Positions 9,152-18,316 of a stretch of DNA of 35,163 nucleotides are shown here, one piece after another. This stretch comes from an uncultured Alphaproteobacteria bacterium (GTDB lineage Bacteria > Pseudomonadota > Alphaproteobacteria > HIMB59), in assembly GCA_902526965.1 (NCBI GenBank), contig CABZMT010000009.1, positions 1-35,163 of the forward strand, written 5' to 3'. Each line of letters starts with the position of its first letter. The stretch's first letter is position 1. Position numbers and translations under genes: made by a program. The notes under the pieces are model-generated. The model was not told where the DNA came from. It made no database searches and worked only from the letters and a program-made list of their open reading frames with translations.

Positions 9152-9166
9152 GAACAAAATATGAAC
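9152..9166 (+). promoter_or_regulatory. LexA operator (SOS box) GAAC-N7-GAAC on umuD
   Basis: GAAC at 9152-9155 and GAAC at 9163-9166 are separated by exactly seven A/T bases. This is the reverse complement of GTTC-N7-GTTC, the established LexA recognition form of Alphaproteobacteria. The second half-site includes the G of the umuD ATG (9161-9163). A bound repressor would cover the probable transcription start and the start codon. Its position in front of umuDC makes the call strong. Confidence 0.85.
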
Positions 9167-9598
9167 AAAAATACTTTAGTAAAAAAACATAAAGACAACA
9201 GTCTTGAGACAGTACCTTATATTTTATCTAGAATTTCAGCTGGATTTCCATCTCCAGCCGATGATTATATAGAAAATAATTTAAGCATATCTGAACTATT
9301 AATTAAAAATCAATTATCAACCTTTTTAATGAAAGCTAGCGGCGAATCCATGATAGAAGCAGGAATTAATGATGGTGATGTATTAGTAGTAGATAGAAGT
9401 TTGGAAGCCAGAAGTAGAGACATAGTGATAGCTATATTTGAGGGAAACTTAACTGTAAAAAGACTAATCATCAAAGCAGACGGTTCTGCCATCCTAAAAC
9501 CTGAGAACCCATTATACAAAAATATACTAATATCAGAGTACACAGAACTAGAGATATGGGGAGTCGTCACTAGTGCCATCCATCAATTTATTAAGTAA
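9161..9598 (+). CDS. umuD: UmuD-like SOS mutagenesis protein, S24 self-cleaving protease
   Basis: UmuD is the accessory subunit of DNA polymerase V. RecA-stimulated self-cleavage converts it to UmuD'. The sequence has the cleavage bond A27-G28 in SAGFPSPADDYIE (E. coli has Cys-Gly there), the nucleophile S63 in SGESM, and the general-base K100 in TVKRL. At 145 residues it is the usual length. The LexA box on its start codon indicates SOS control. It ends two bases before umuC, so the pair is one operon. Confidence 0.93.
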   Translation: MNKNTLVKKHKDNSLETVPYILSRISAGFPSPADDYIENNLSISELLIKNQLSTFLMKASGESMIEAGINDGDVLVVDRSLEARSRDIVIAIFEGNLTVKRLIIKADGSAILKPENPLYKNILISEYTELEIWGVVTSAIHQFIK

Positions 9599-9600
9599 CG

Positions 9601-10875
9601 ATGAATATTGTAGCCCTAGTAGATTGTAATTCTTTTTATGCCTCGTGTGAGACTATTTTTAAACCTCATTTGAATAAAAAACCAATAGTTGTCTTATCAA
9701 ACAATGATGGATGTGTCATAGCCAGAAGTTCTGAAGCTAAAAAATTAGGAATTAAAATGGGAGTACCTTTTTTTGAGATAAAACAAATAATAAAAAAATA
9801 TCCAGTACACGTGTTCTCATCAAATTATGGTTTATATGGAAATATTTCATCCAGAGTAATGGCAGTATTAAAAGAGTACTGCGATAGACTAGAAGTCTAT
9901 TCCATAGATGAAGCATTTTTAATACTAAATAAATACTCTGAGAGAAGTTTTTTTTTAAGAGCAGAGGGAATTAAAAAAATGATAAAGAAATGGATAGGTA
10001 TACCTGTTAGCATAGGTATAGCTAATAATAAAACTTTATCTAAGGTGGCGAATCATTTAGCCAAAAAAGATGAATTAGGATCCCAAATAGTAGAAATCAT
10101 AAACCAAAAACAAACAGAAATATCTTTGAAGGTACTAGGAGTAGGTGATATTTGGGGCGTAGGGGTTAGGATAGAAAAATTCCTTCAAAAAAATAATATT
10201 TACACTGCTTACGATTTATATAGAGCAGATCCAAGATGGGTTAGACAACACCTAGGAGTGGTTGGAGAGAGGACCTACAGAGAACTACATGGTGAAATAT
10301 GTATACCTATAGTTGAAAGATCTGAGCCAAAAAAACAGTGTCGAGTATCAAGATCCTTTGAAAATTATGTGACTAGTTTCGAAGAATTAGAGAAAAGAGT
10401 AATATCTTATGCAACTAGGGCTTCAGAAAAGATTAGATCTGATGGCTTACAAGCAAGAAAGGTTACTACATTTATTCGTTCAAATAAATTTAACAATAAT
10501 AATAAACAATACAATGCAGCTAGGACTTATGGTTTTATATTTCCTTCAAATGATTTATTTGAAACGATAAGATTAGCCGTAAAAGCACTAAAATCTATTT
10601 ATCGGCCAGAAATTAAATATAAAAAAGCGGGTGTTTTACTCTCAGACTTAACAATAGAAGGAGAGTACAATAGGGATTTATTTACCCACCAATCAGAGGA
10701 GAGTCTTTTGAAAAAAGTTAGAGTAAACAAGGTATTTGATAGTCTAAATAATAGATATGGTAGCGGGACTATTTGCGTTGCTAAAGAGAACTATGAAAAG
10801 TTCTATATAACTAGACGGCAAAACCTGAGCCCCGCATACACATCAAATTTTGATGAACTACCTAATGTAAATTAG
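9601..10875 (+). CDS. umuC: UmuC, Y-family translesion DNA polymerase (Pol V catalytic subunit)
   Basis: UmuC synthesises across DNA lesions with UmuD'2. Catalytic carboxylates are D8 in ALVDCNSFYASCE and D103-E104 in SIDEAF, with the fingers motif VIARSSEAKKLGI at about 39-51. A helix-hairpin-helix region follows near VLGVGDIWGVG. The little-finger domain precedes a DUF4113-type tail containing SPAYTSNFDELP. At 424 residues it is full length. Its TAG stop overlaps the stop of the convergent TrpB2 gene. Confidence 0.95.
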   Translation: MNIVALVDCNSFYASCETIFKPHLNKKPIVVLSNNDGCVIARSSEAKKLGIKMGVPFFEIKQIIKKYPVHVFSSNYGLYGNISSRVMAVLKEYCDRLEVYSIDEAFLILNKYSERSFFLRAEGIKKMIKKWIGIPVSIGIANNKTLSKVANHLAKKDELGSQIVEIINQKQTEISLKVLGVGDIWGVGVRIEKFLQKNNIYTAYDLYRADPRWVRQHLGVVGERTYRELHGEICIPIVERSEPKKQCRVSRSFENYVTSFEELEKRVISYATRASEKIRSDGLQARKVTTFIRSNKFNNNNKQYNAARTYGFIFPSNDLFETIRLAVKALKSIYRPEIKYKKAGVLLSDLTIEGEYNRDLFTHQSEESLLKKVRVNKVFDSLNNRYGSGTICVAKENYEKFYITRRQNLSPAYTSNFDELPNVN

Positions 10876-12233
10876 TTCACAGCAGGTATTGAACCCATAG
10901 ACTCTTCAAAAGCCTTTGAGTCAAATTTATCTTCAGCAAGATTGCCAGAAAAATAATCCATATAAGCTTGCATATCAAAATGACCATGACCACAAAGGTT
11001 AAACAAAATAGATTTTGACTTACCTTCTGCTTTACATTTAAGAGCCTCATCTACAGCACCTTTAATGGCATGTGTAGCCTCAGGAGCAGGCATAATACCC
11101 TCAGTTCTAGCAAATTGTATACCAGCCTCTAAACATTCCTTTTGACCATAAGCTCTAGGTTCCATGTGCCCATTGTGAACTAGGTGCGATAACATGGGAG
11201 CCATTCCATGATATCTTAAACCACCAACATGAGTAGGTGATGGCATAAAATCAGAACCCAATGTATGCATCTTTAACAAAGGAGCAGATTTTAGAGTATC
11301 TCCAAAGTCATAAGAGTATTTACCTCTGGTCAATGAAGGACAAGAAGATGGTTCGACCGCAATAGCATGCACGTCTTGTTCTCCTCTAAATTTTTTACCT
11401 AAGAAAGGATTGCACAAGCCTGAAAAATTACTTCCACCCCCAGTGCAACCTATAATTATATCTGGATAGTCGTCAGCCATTTCCATCTGAAGAAGCGCTT
11501 CCTGCCCAATAATAGATTGATGCATTAATACGTGATTTAATACACTTCCAAGGGCATATTTGGTATCTTCGTTGGTAGCCGCTACTTCTGCTGCCTCAGA
11601 TATTGCAATGCCAAGAGAACCTGCACTATTAGGGTCCTTTTCTAATATAGCCCTTCCAGAGTTTGTTTCATTTGAGGGGCTTGCAACTACACTACCACCA
11701 TAACTCTCGATTATTGCTCTTCTATATGGTTTTTGATCATAGCTTACTCTCACCATAAAAACCTTAATTTCAATTCCAAATACAGCCCCTGCATAACTTA
11801 GAGCCGTACCCCATTGACCTGCACCTGTTTCAGTTGCTATTTTCTTTACACCAGCCTCTTTGTTATAAAATGCTTGTGCTAATGCAGTGTTAGGTTTGTG
11901 ACTACCTGAAGGACTAGCACCTTCATATTTATAATAAATCCTAGCAGGTGTATCTAAAGCTTTCTCTAAAGCTCTAGCTCTAACTAAAGGAGTACATCTC
12001 CATCGACTATAGGCCTCTAAAATAGGACCAGGGATATCGATATATCTATCTTGTGAAACCTCTTGCATGATTAAATCCATCGGAAATAATGGCGCTAAAT
12101 CATCGGGACCTAAAGGTTGTTTTGTTCCAGGATTTAATGGTGGGCTCATTGGCTCTTTTAAATCCGCTACCAGATTGTACCATTGTTTCGGCACATCACT
12201 GTCTTTTAGAAAAAATTTACTATCCTCACTCAT
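10872..12233 (-). CDS. TrpB2-type tryptophan synthase beta-like chain
   Basis: This PLP enzyme condenses indole or an activated serine derivative. TrpB2 proteins typically work without a TrpA partner and are sometimes used for indole salvage. Visible marks are the TrpB2 N-terminal extension, PLP lysine K113 in SGSHKPNTALAQ, ETGAGQWG (135-142) and the phosphate loop GGGSN (265-269). The 453-residue length fits TrpB2 (about 420-455) rather than TrpB1 (about 400). No trp genes are adjacent. The coding sequence is visibly richer in G+C than its neighbours (two 60-base samples give 50% and 38%), which may reflect Gly/Ala content, high expression or horizontal transfer. Confidence 0.9.
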   Translation of the reverse strand: MSEDSKFFLKDSDVPKQWYNLVADLKEPMSPPLNPGTKQPLGPDDLAPLFPMDLIMQEVSQDRYIDIPGPILEAYSRWRCTPLVRARALEKALDTPARIYYKYEGASPSGSHKPNTALAQAFYNKEAGVKKIATETGAGQWGTALSYAGAVFGIEIKVFMVRVSYDQKPYRRAIIESYGGSVVASPSNETNSGRAILEKDPNSAGSLGIAISEAAEVAATNEDTKYALGSVLNHVLMHQSIIGQEALLQMEMADDYPDIIIGCTGGGSNFSGLCNPFLGKKFRGEQDVHAIAVEPSSCPSLTRGKYSYDFGDTLKSAPLLKMHTLGSDFMPSPTHVGGLRYHGMAPMLSHLVHNGHMEPRAYGQKECLEAGIQFARTEGIMPAPEATHAIKGAVDEALKCKAEGKSKSILFNLCGHGHFDMQAYMDYFSGNLAEDKFDSKAFEESMGSIPAVN

Positions 12234-12277
12234 AATGCCTAATTTTATTGTATTTGTTAGATAAAAAGTAGGATTAT

Positions 12278-13189
12278 TTATTCACTATAAAACCTATTTA
12301 AGGCAGCTTCTTTATTTATTAATGGTAAAAGTTGTGCTACTAGCACACCAATAAGTATTAAAAAACACCCGAAAATTTGAACATTTGTCAAAAATTGAGA
12401 AAGAATAATCCAAGCTGCTAAAGATCCGAAAACACCCTCAAGAGAAAATGTAATTGCTGCTGTGGATGGTTTTACATACCTTTGCCCAAAAACTTGAAGG
12501 GTATAAGCAATTCCACTTGACATAACACCTACATATAAAAGCTCAAAGATTTCTTTTGATATTCCATCAATAGTAGGATTTTCAATAATGAATATAAATG
12601 GCAAACTATAAAAAAAACATAATAGAAATTGGGATGATGCCAATGTAAATGGTGCATTTATAATTTCAAAGTATTCATCAATTAAAATGCAGTGTATTGC
12701 AAAAAATAAAGCACATACAATTACAAGTATATCAGCAAATTGTGCTTCAAAACTATTTTCAAGAGTTAAGTAATATGACCCTACAAGACATATTGATACA
12801 GATAGCCAAATACTCCAGTGTATTTTCTTTTTTAAAAATAATCTCGATATTATAGGAACAAATGGAACATATAATATAGTTAAGAAAGCTGCATTTCCTA
12901 CTTTAGTATACTGTAAAGCGTATTGTTGAAGGTAAGTTCCTAATAATAAACTTAAACCAGTTAATAGAACTATAATTATAAATTTTTTTTTATTTTTAAG
13001 ATTTTTAATTTTATAAATTTCATAAAAAGCAAAAGGTAAAACTATTATTCCACCAATTAAAAAACGCACATTTGTAAACGTTAGTGGACCAATAAATTCC
13101 ATTCCTGTAGTTTGAGCCACAAATGCAGTACCCCAAATTATTGATGCTACTATTAGGCATAAAGTAGATAAGAGATGTTTGGAGTTCAT
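12278..13189 (-). CDS. EamA/DMT-family exporter
   Basis: This 303-residue integral membrane protein has about ten hydrophobic helices in two EamA repeats. The first repeat starts with LIVASIIWGTAFVAQTTG and the second with ADILVIVCALFFAIHCILID. Members of the family mostly export amino acids or metabolites from the cytoplasm; the substrate cannot be read here. The ATG is only 7 bases after the encoded CCA of tRNA-Asn on the same strand, so the mRNA probably arises by read-through and processing of the tRNA transcript. Confidence 0.85.
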   Translation of the reverse strand: MNSKHLLSTLCLIVASIIWGTAFVAQTTGMEFIGPLTFTNVRFLIGGIIVLPFAFYEIYKIKNLKNKKKFIIIVLLTGLSLLLGTYLQQYALQYTKVGNAAFLTILYVPFVPIISRLFLKKKIHWSIWLSVSICLVGSYYLTLENSFEAQFADILVIVCALFFAIHCILIDEYFEIINAPFTLASSQFLLCFFYSLPFIFIIENPTIDGISKEIFELLYVGVMSSGIAYTLQVFGQRYVKPSTAAITFSLEGVFGSLAAWIILSQFLTNVQIFGCFLILIGVLVAQLLPLINKEAALNRFYSE

Positions 13190-13196
13190 AAGAAAC

Positions 13197-13271
13197 TGGC
13201 TCCGCAGGTAGGATTCGAACCTACGACCTGTCGGTTAACAGCCGAATGCTCTACCGCTGAGCTACTGCGGA
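13197..13271 (-). tRNA. tRNA-Asn (GTT anticodon)
   Basis: The minus strand folds into a standard cloverleaf. The acceptor CTGCGGA/TCCGCAG pairs at 13265-13271 and 13201-13207. The D arm is GCTC...GAGC, the anticodon loop is CTGTTAA with GTT, and the T arm contains GGTTCGAATCC. The discriminator is G (13200) and CCA is encoded (13197-13199). Confidence 0.97.
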
Positions 13272-13281
13272 ACGTTGGATC

Positions 13282-13309
13282 AAACTACAATAATTTTTTA
13301 ATTTTTCAA
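13282..13309 (-). promoter_or_regulatory. Putative tRNA-Asn promoter
   Basis: On the minus strand a TTGAAA (13309-13304) is followed after 16 bases by TAGTTT (13287-13282). That would start transcription about four bases before the tRNA 5' end. The -35 matches five of six consensus bases; the -10 is poor. Confidence 0.3.
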
Positions 13310-13367
13310 TTAGCATTTTTTTATTCAATTAAAAAATAATTTTCAATGATATTAAGTTTTATTTGGA

Positions 13368-13373
13368 TATAAT
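13368..13373 (+). promoter_or_regulatory. Putative -10 for a leaderless DUF1289 operon
   Basis: A perfect TATAAT ends six bases before the ATG at 13380. The predicted transcription start coincides with the start codon, and no Shine-Dalgarno sequence exists. The -35 is not convincing. The same TATAAT-N6-ATG layout occurs before the polymerase-like gene at 25178. Confidence 0.45.
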
Positions 13374-13379
13374 AAATAT

Positions 13380-13637
13380 ATGGAAAAGATTGTCTCACCT
13401 TGTATTTCAATATGCAAAACTGATCCATCTACAGGGTATTGCTATGGTTGTGCTAGAACTTCTGAAGAAAAAGCTCTATGGAAAGACGAAAATACAACTA
13501 ATGAATGGAAAATAAATAATATTTCTCAGTTAAAAAATAGACTCTCTGGCTGGCAATTATCATCATTTGAAGAGTCATATGATTTTAAATTAAAAAACGG
13601 CATATCATTAGCAAAGCATAAAATGATGAATAAATGA
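13380..13637 (+). CDS. DUF1289 small Cys-rich protein
   Basis: This 85-residue protein has the DUF1289 signature SPCISIC...YCYGCARTSEEKALW. The four cysteines C8, C12, C21 and C24 are probably a metal or Fe-S ligand set. DUF1289 proteins are widespread in proteobacteria and have no settled role. It opens a five-gene operon. Its stop overlaps the next ATG (ATGA), and an upstream TATAAT suggests a leaderless message. Confidence 0.85.
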   Translation: MEKIVSPCISICKTDPSTGYCYGCARTSEEKALWKDENTTNEWKINNISQLKNRLSGWQLSSFEESYDFKLKNGISLAKHKMMNK

Positions 13638-14056
13638 AAAAAATTAAAGGCTCGTGTCTTTGCAAAAAAATTAGCTTTGAGATTAAAAATGAATGTAGAT
13701 ACTCAGTCTTTTGTCATTGTCAAATGTGCCAGGCTTCAAATGCTGAAATTAGTTCTTATACAAAAGTAAAAAAAATAAATCTAAATTTTAAAAGTAAAAA
13801 AACTCTTAAATGGTTTGTTTCTAGTAAACATTATAAAAGAGGTTTTTGTTCAATTTGTGGTAGTTCATTATTTTTTCAGAATAGATTCTTTAATGATTAT
13901 ATCTCAATATCAACTGGTACCTTAAATAAAAATATACCTCCTATAGGTCATATTTTTTATAAATATAAAAAATCAAAAATAGGTTTTTCTAAATTAAAAA
14001 AATTTCCTCAATCTGCTCAAGGATATTTTGATAAATACATTTTCAGGATCAAATGA
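13634..14056 (+). CDS. GFA/CENP-V family zinc protein
   Basis: This 140-residue protein belongs to the glutathione-dependent formaldehyde-activating (Gfa/CENP-V-like) fold. C8 and C10 (SCLC) begin the structural zinc site, C27, C29 and C32 (CHCQMC) begin the second site, and CSICGSSLFF supplies the later cysteines. Despite the family name, true formaldehyde-activating activity is shown for few members, so the reaction is unknown. It overlaps both neighbours by four bases. Confidence 0.85.
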   Translation: MKKIKGSCLCKKISFEIKNECRYSVFCHCQMCQASNAEISSYTKVKKINLNFKSKKTLKWFVSSKHYKRGFCSICGSSLFFQNRFFNDYISISTGTLNKNIPPIGHIFYKYKKSKIGFSKLKKFPQSAQGYFDKYIFRIK

Positions 14057-14871
14057 ATTACTCATTAACAATTAAAATTATCTTAATTATATTATTTATT
14101 TACCTTTTAATTATTTTTTATGTTTATACGAAACAAAGATCCCTTCTTTACGTCCCTCAAATTGACAACTATGATGATGAACAACTAATTATTTCCGCAG
14201 AGCAAGTTTTCATAGAAAATAGTTCAAATATTAAATTGAGATCAATTTTTTATAAACATCCATCTAATACTAAAACCACTTTACTAATGTTTCACGGTAA
14301 TGCTGGTCCCATCGAAAATAGATTTTATAAAATTAATAAGTTATCAAAATATGACCAAAATATATTACTTATTTCTTGGAGATCATATAGTGGTAATGAT
14401 GGTGTTCCCACTGAGGAGGGTTTATATGATGATGCTAGAAGTGCTATAAAATGGCTTGAAGAAAAAGATATTTCTAAAAAGGATATTATTATTTATGGAG
14501 AGTCTTTAGGAACTGCTGTAAGTATAGAAATAGCTCAGAATAATAATTTTAAGGGTTTAATCTTGGAAGCGCCATTCACTTCAATGATTGATGCAGCTAA
14601 ATTTCATTATCCATACCTTCCAGTTTCAATCATGCTTAAAGATAGATATTTAAGTGATAAAAAGATAAAAAACCTTATTTCCCCTATATTTATTATGCAT
14701 GCCACAGGGGATGATATTGTTCCATTTAGAATGGGTGAAAAAATGTACGAATTAGCAAATTCACCTAAGAGTAGTTATTTCGTTGATGAGAATGAACATT
14801 TAGTAACTTATGATGAAAATTTAATGAATAAAATGGATGAATTTTATGAAAATATAATTAATTATGAATAA
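14053..14871 (+). CDS. Membrane-anchored alpha/beta hydrolase (Bem46/ABHD12-13 type)
   Basis: A single N-terminal membrane helix (about 8-25) anchors a serine hydrolase domain. HGNAG (81-85) forms the oxyanion region, GESLG (149-153) holds the nucleophile S151, the acid is in ATGDDIVP (D220 or D221), and H249 lies in NEHL. Family members usually have a GYRGYG motif where this protein has SWRSYSGNDG. Predicted substrates are esters or lipids, which fits its position directly before an acyl-CoA synthetase whose start it overlaps by 8 bases. The substrate is inferred only from context. Confidence 0.85.
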   Translation: MNYSLTIKIILIILFIYLLIIFYVYTKQRSLLYVPQIDNYDDEQLIISAEQVFIENSSNIKLRSIFYKHPSNTKTTLLMFHGNAGPIENRFYKINKLSKYDQNILLISWRSYSGNDGVPTEEGLYDDARSAIKWLEEKDISKKDIIIYGESLGTAVSIEIAQNNNFKGLILEAPFTSMIDAAKFHYPYLPVSIMLKDRYLSDKKIKNLISPIFIMHATGDDIVPFRMGEKMYELANSPKSSYFVDENEHLVTYDENLMNKMDEFYENIINYE

Positions 14872-16567
14872 ATTTAATAATCTTCCAGAACTATTCTATT
14901 TTCAAGCAGATAAGAATGAAAATAATCAACACTTACTAAAACTCGACTCAAACAATCAAGTTGTCTCAATGAGTTGGTTAGAGACAAAAAATCTAACAAA
15001 GAAGATACACAATTTTTTAGCAAACGAATATTCAGGTGAATTAGAGAGAGTTTTATTGGTTTCAGAAAATAGACCTGAATGGATGGCCTCTGATATCGCT
15101 ATTATGTCTAATAAACTTATCTGTGTTCCCAACTATACAACTTATACATCAAGAGATTTTGAGCATATTTTAAATGACTCTCAGCCTGTTGGTTTAATAG
15201 TTTCAAATAAAAATTTACTTCAGACAATTTTAACTGCCAGTGAAAAAATTAAATATAATTTTAAATTTATCTTATGTTTTGATTATTTTGAAAATAATTC
15301 AATTTCTAATTTAGTATTTTTAAATGACTTAACAGATGACAATAATGATAATATTAGGGAAAAAATTAAAGAAATTAAGCGCACAGATCCAGCTTGCATT
15401 ATTTACACCTCAGGTACACAAGGATTACCGAAAGGTGTTATTTTAAGTCATGGGGGCATATTAAGCAATTGTGAAGGAGCGTATGAGCTTCTTAAAACTA
15501 TAAAGAGTCCAGATTTAACCTTTATTACTTGGTTACCTTTATCTCATTCATATGAACATGCAGTTCAATTTGTTCAGATTATTTTAGAAGCAAAAGTATT
15601 TTATAATAAAAGTATTGAAACACTTCTGCCTACAGTAAAAATTGCACAACCTCATATAATGACTGCTGTTCCAAGATTTTATAATAATCTCCATGCAAAA
15701 ATGAAGATTAATCTAAAAAATCAGTCTAATTTTAGACAAAATTTATTTAATAAGACTATCCAGCTAGGAACAAAAAAATTTAAAAATATTAAATTAAGTT
15801 TTAGTGAAAATATAATTAATCTAATATTAGATAAATTAGTCAGAAAAAAAGTAAAAAATAATTTTGGTGGTAGATTAGAGGCTTTTATATCAGGTGGAGG
15901 ACCACTTGATAGTCAAGTAGGGGAAGCGCTTAATGCCCTTGGTTTAAAGACATTACAAGGTTATGGCTTAACAGAAACCTCACCAGTTGTAAGCTGCAAT
16001 TTATTAAATAAGGTAAAAGTTGATACAGTCGGTCCTATATTTCCTGGAGTTGAAGTTAAATTAGCAGAAGATGGTGAAATATTAGTTAAAGGGGAGAACC
16101 TTATGCTGGGCTATTGGAATAATAAAGAAGCAACTGAGCAAACAATAAAAGATGGTTGGCTCCATACGGGTGATATTGGTGAATTTGATGAGGACAATTA
16201 TCTTAAAATAACAGATCGTAAAAAGGATATAATAGTTTCTTTAGGAGGTGATAATATTGCACCATCTAAGATTGAAAATTTATTAACTTTATCTCCTGAG
16301 ATAGAACAAGCCTGTGTCTTTGGTGAACAAAAGAATTATATTGCAGCATTATTAGTATTAAGCTCAGAGAGTAAATCTAGTGATGAAGATATTCAAAGAT
16401 ATATTGATGAAGTAAATATAGACTTAACTCAACCAGAAAAAATAAAAAAGTTTATCTTTATTGATGAGCCTTTTAGTATTGAAAATAACCTAATGACTCC
16501 CACAATGAAAGTTAGGAGACATGAAGTACAAAAAAAATATCAAAATCAAATTAATCAATTATTTTAA
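14864..16567 (+). CDS. Long-chain fatty acid-CoA ligase (AMP-forming)
   Basis: This enzyme activates fatty acids to acyl-CoA through an acyl-adenylate. It carries the P-loop YTSGTQGLPKG (about 180-190), the acyl pocket and A5 motif YGLTETSPV (near 366), GWLHTGDIG (near 430) and the hinge TDRKKDIIVS. At 567 residues it resembles the bacterial FadD15/ACSL-bubblegum type. In this type VSLGGDNIAPSKIE replaces the FadD hinge sequence. The gene sits between the hydrolase and an exonuclease with overlapping ends. Confidence 0.9.
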   Translation: MNKFNNLPELFYFQADKNENNQHLLKLDSNNQVVSMSWLETKNLTKKIHNFLANEYSGELERVLLVSENRPEWMASDIAIMSNKLICVPNYTTYTSRDFEHILNDSQPVGLIVSNKNLLQTILTASEKIKYNFKFILCFDYFENNSISNLVFLNDLTDDNNDNIREKIKEIKRTDPACIIYTSGTQGLPKGVILSHGGILSNCEGAYELLKTIKSPDLTFITWLPLSHSYEHAVQFVQIILEAKVFYNKSIETLLPTVKIAQPHIMTAVPRFYNNLHAKMKINLKNQSNFRQNLFNKTIQLGTKKFKNIKLSFSENIINLILDKLVRKKVKNNFGGRLEAFISGGGPLDSQVGEALNALGLKTLQGYGLTETSPVVSCNLLNKVKVDTVGPIFPGVEVKLAEDGEILVKGENLMLGYWNNKEATEQTIKDGWLHTGDIGEFDEDNYLKITDRKKDIIVSLGGDNIAPSKIENLLTLSPEIEQACVFGEQKNYIAALLVLSSESKSSDEDIQRYIDEVNIDLTQPEKIKKFIFIDEPFSIENNLMTPTMKVRRHEVQKKYQNQINQLF

Positions 16568-17067
16568 TGCAATTATTTGCAGCTATAGATTTTGAAACAG
16601 CCACTAGTGAGAGAACTTCGGCATGCGCTATTGGATATGTAATATTTAATAAAACTAAAATTATAAAAAAAGTCTCCCATTTAATAAGACCACCTAAACC
16701 TGAAGTTCATTTTACAGATATTCATGGTTTAACATGGGATATGTTAAAGAAAGCTAAAACATTTGATAAAGTGTGGCGCCAAATTAAGATTGAATTATCA
16801 GCCGTTGATTACTTTTTTGCACATAATGCTCCTTTTGATCGATCTGTCCTGCACTCATGTTGTTATTTTTATAATATTGATCTACCTAAACAAGAATTTA
16901 AAGATACTGTTGCAATCGCAAGAAAATATTGGGAATTTGAAAACAATAAACTAAATACAGTATGTAAAAATTTAAGAATTCCATTAAATCATCACGATGC
17001 ATTATCAGATGCTAAAGGATGTGCTTTGATAGCTATTGAGGCTTTTAAAAAAGGTTATTTTATTTAA
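16567..17067 (+). CDS. DEDDh-type 3'-5' exonuclease
   Basis: This 166-residue stand-alone DnaQ-fold exonuclease has the four acidic residues plus the histidine: D8 and E10 in IDFETA, D91 in HNAPFD, and H143/D148 in HHDALSDAKG. It resembles ExoX and short epsilon-like proteins and removes 3' nucleotides from DNA. It has no clear clamp-binding peptide, and its length excludes a full epsilon subunit. The ATG overlaps the preceding TAA (TAATG), and the end overlaps the convergent MFS gene by 8 bases. Confidence 0.88.
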   Translation: MQLFAAIDFETATSERTSACAIGYVIFNKTKIIKKVSHLIRPPKPEVHFTDIHGLTWDMLKKAKTFDKVWRQIKIELSAVDYFFAHNAPFDRSVLHSCCYFYNIDLPKQEFKDTVAIARKYWEFENNKLNTVCKNLRIPLNHHDALSDAKGCALIAIEAFKKGYFI

Positions 17068-18253
17068 TTTTATTACCTATAAAGCTCATAGAAGAAAAAA
17101 TAATTATTAAGGAAAGGCTCATATAGATCAAGGTATTTATCGAATTTGTCTCATCCAATATCAATCCATATAAGAAAGGGGAGGCTGCTGAGGCCAAAAC
17201 ACCAAAAAATGTTAAAAGGGCCCTTATAGCACCTAGGTTTTTGACTCCATACATTTCTGCCCACAAAGAATTAGACATATTTTCAGTAAAGCCATTTGAT
17301 AATCCAAGACCTGCCATGTAAAGATATAACACAAATATATGATTTGAAAATAACATAACAATAAATATTAAAGCCATAGGAATTAAGTGAAATGTGATTA
17401 CACTCCTACCAGAAAATTTATCGACTAACAAACCAGAAACTAATGAACCACCAATTCCACAGATTGCATAAAAAATAAAACTTTGTGCAATATCTAACAT
17501 TGTCCAATTATTTAGTTGCCCAATAAAAATTTGATGAAATAAAAAACCAGTTACTGTAAATGACATAAATAATGTAAGAGGTAAATAAAGATAAAATTTA
17601 AGATCTTTTAAAACATCTCTTCTTCTCCATGAAAATGAATTTTGTATATCTTCATTCTCAAACCCAGTTTCACTTTTAAAATTATTTTTATTTAATAGGT
17701 AGTAAAAAAATAATCCGAAAAATATTATTATAAATACAGATGAACTAAACCAGGTAATTCTCCAGCCAAAAGTTAATATTAAAATTACTACTACAAATGG
17801 ATAAATCATCTCACCAAAAGAAAATCCAAATCCAGATATAGCTAATGCTTTTCCTCTATTAGCTTTAAAATATCTTGCCATAGTTGTTCTTGAAGTGTGT
17901 CCCATAAGTCCTTGTCCGAAAAGTCTTAAAAAATATATTACAAAAAAAAGAAGAACTACATTAAATACAACACTTGCAAAAAAACACGTTATCGAAAGAC
18001 CTAAAACAATTGTTAACGTATATTTTTTTAGAGAAACTGTATCTATAAGTTTGCCAGCCCATATAATTGTTAACGCACTTAAAATTGTAGCTATTGAATA
18101 TAGACTGCCAAACTGCGTATTACTTAGGTTAAATGTTTCTCTGAAATCTTCACTAAAAAGAGAAATAAAAAATGTTTGTCCAAATCCTGACGCGAATGCT
18201 ATTAAAAAGCCAAATATTAATAAATTTGAATTTTTATATATAAAATTAATCAA
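17060..18253 (-). CDS. MFS transporter
   Basis: This 397-residue major facilitator protein has about 12 hydrophobic helices in two halves and a basic loop (SWRRRDVLKDLK) in the middle. The loop between helices 2 and 3 reads GKLIDTVSLKKY, a variant of the MFS GxLxDrxGxRR motif. The start codon is TTG (18253-18251); no ATG lies close upstream in frame. The substrate cannot be inferred. Confidence 0.85.
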   Translation of the reverse strand: MINFIYKNSNLLIFGFLIAFASGFGQTFFISLFSEDFRETFNLSNTQFGSLYSIATILSALTIIWAGKLIDTVSLKKYTLTIVLGLSITCFFASVVFNVVLLFFVIYFLRLFGQGLMGHTSRTTMARYFKANRGKALAISGFGFSFGEMIYPFVVVILILTFGWRITWFSSSVFIIIFFGLFFYYLLNKNNFKSETGFENEDIQNSFSWRRRDVLKDLKFYLYLPLTLFMSFTVTGFLFHQIFIGQLNNWTMLDIAQSFIFYAICGIGGSLVSGLLVDKFSGRSVITFHLIPMALIFIVMLFSNHIFVLYLYMAGLGLSNGFTENMSNSLWAEMYGVKNLGAIRALLTFFGVLASAASPFLYGLILDETNSINTLIYMSLSLIIIFSSMSFIGNKIK

Positions 18254-18316
18254 AACAAGAGGGATATTATGATTAAATAACTATATATCAATTATTATAA
18301 GTGAAAGGACTGGCTA

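Noticed and set aside
10872..12264. Opposite-strand open frame at 12067-12264 inside the TrpB2 gene and similar antisense frames elsewhere (for example 9310-9579, 28658-28966, 29618-29806)
   Set aside because: They lie wholly inside well-supported genes in other frames and show no family features of their own.
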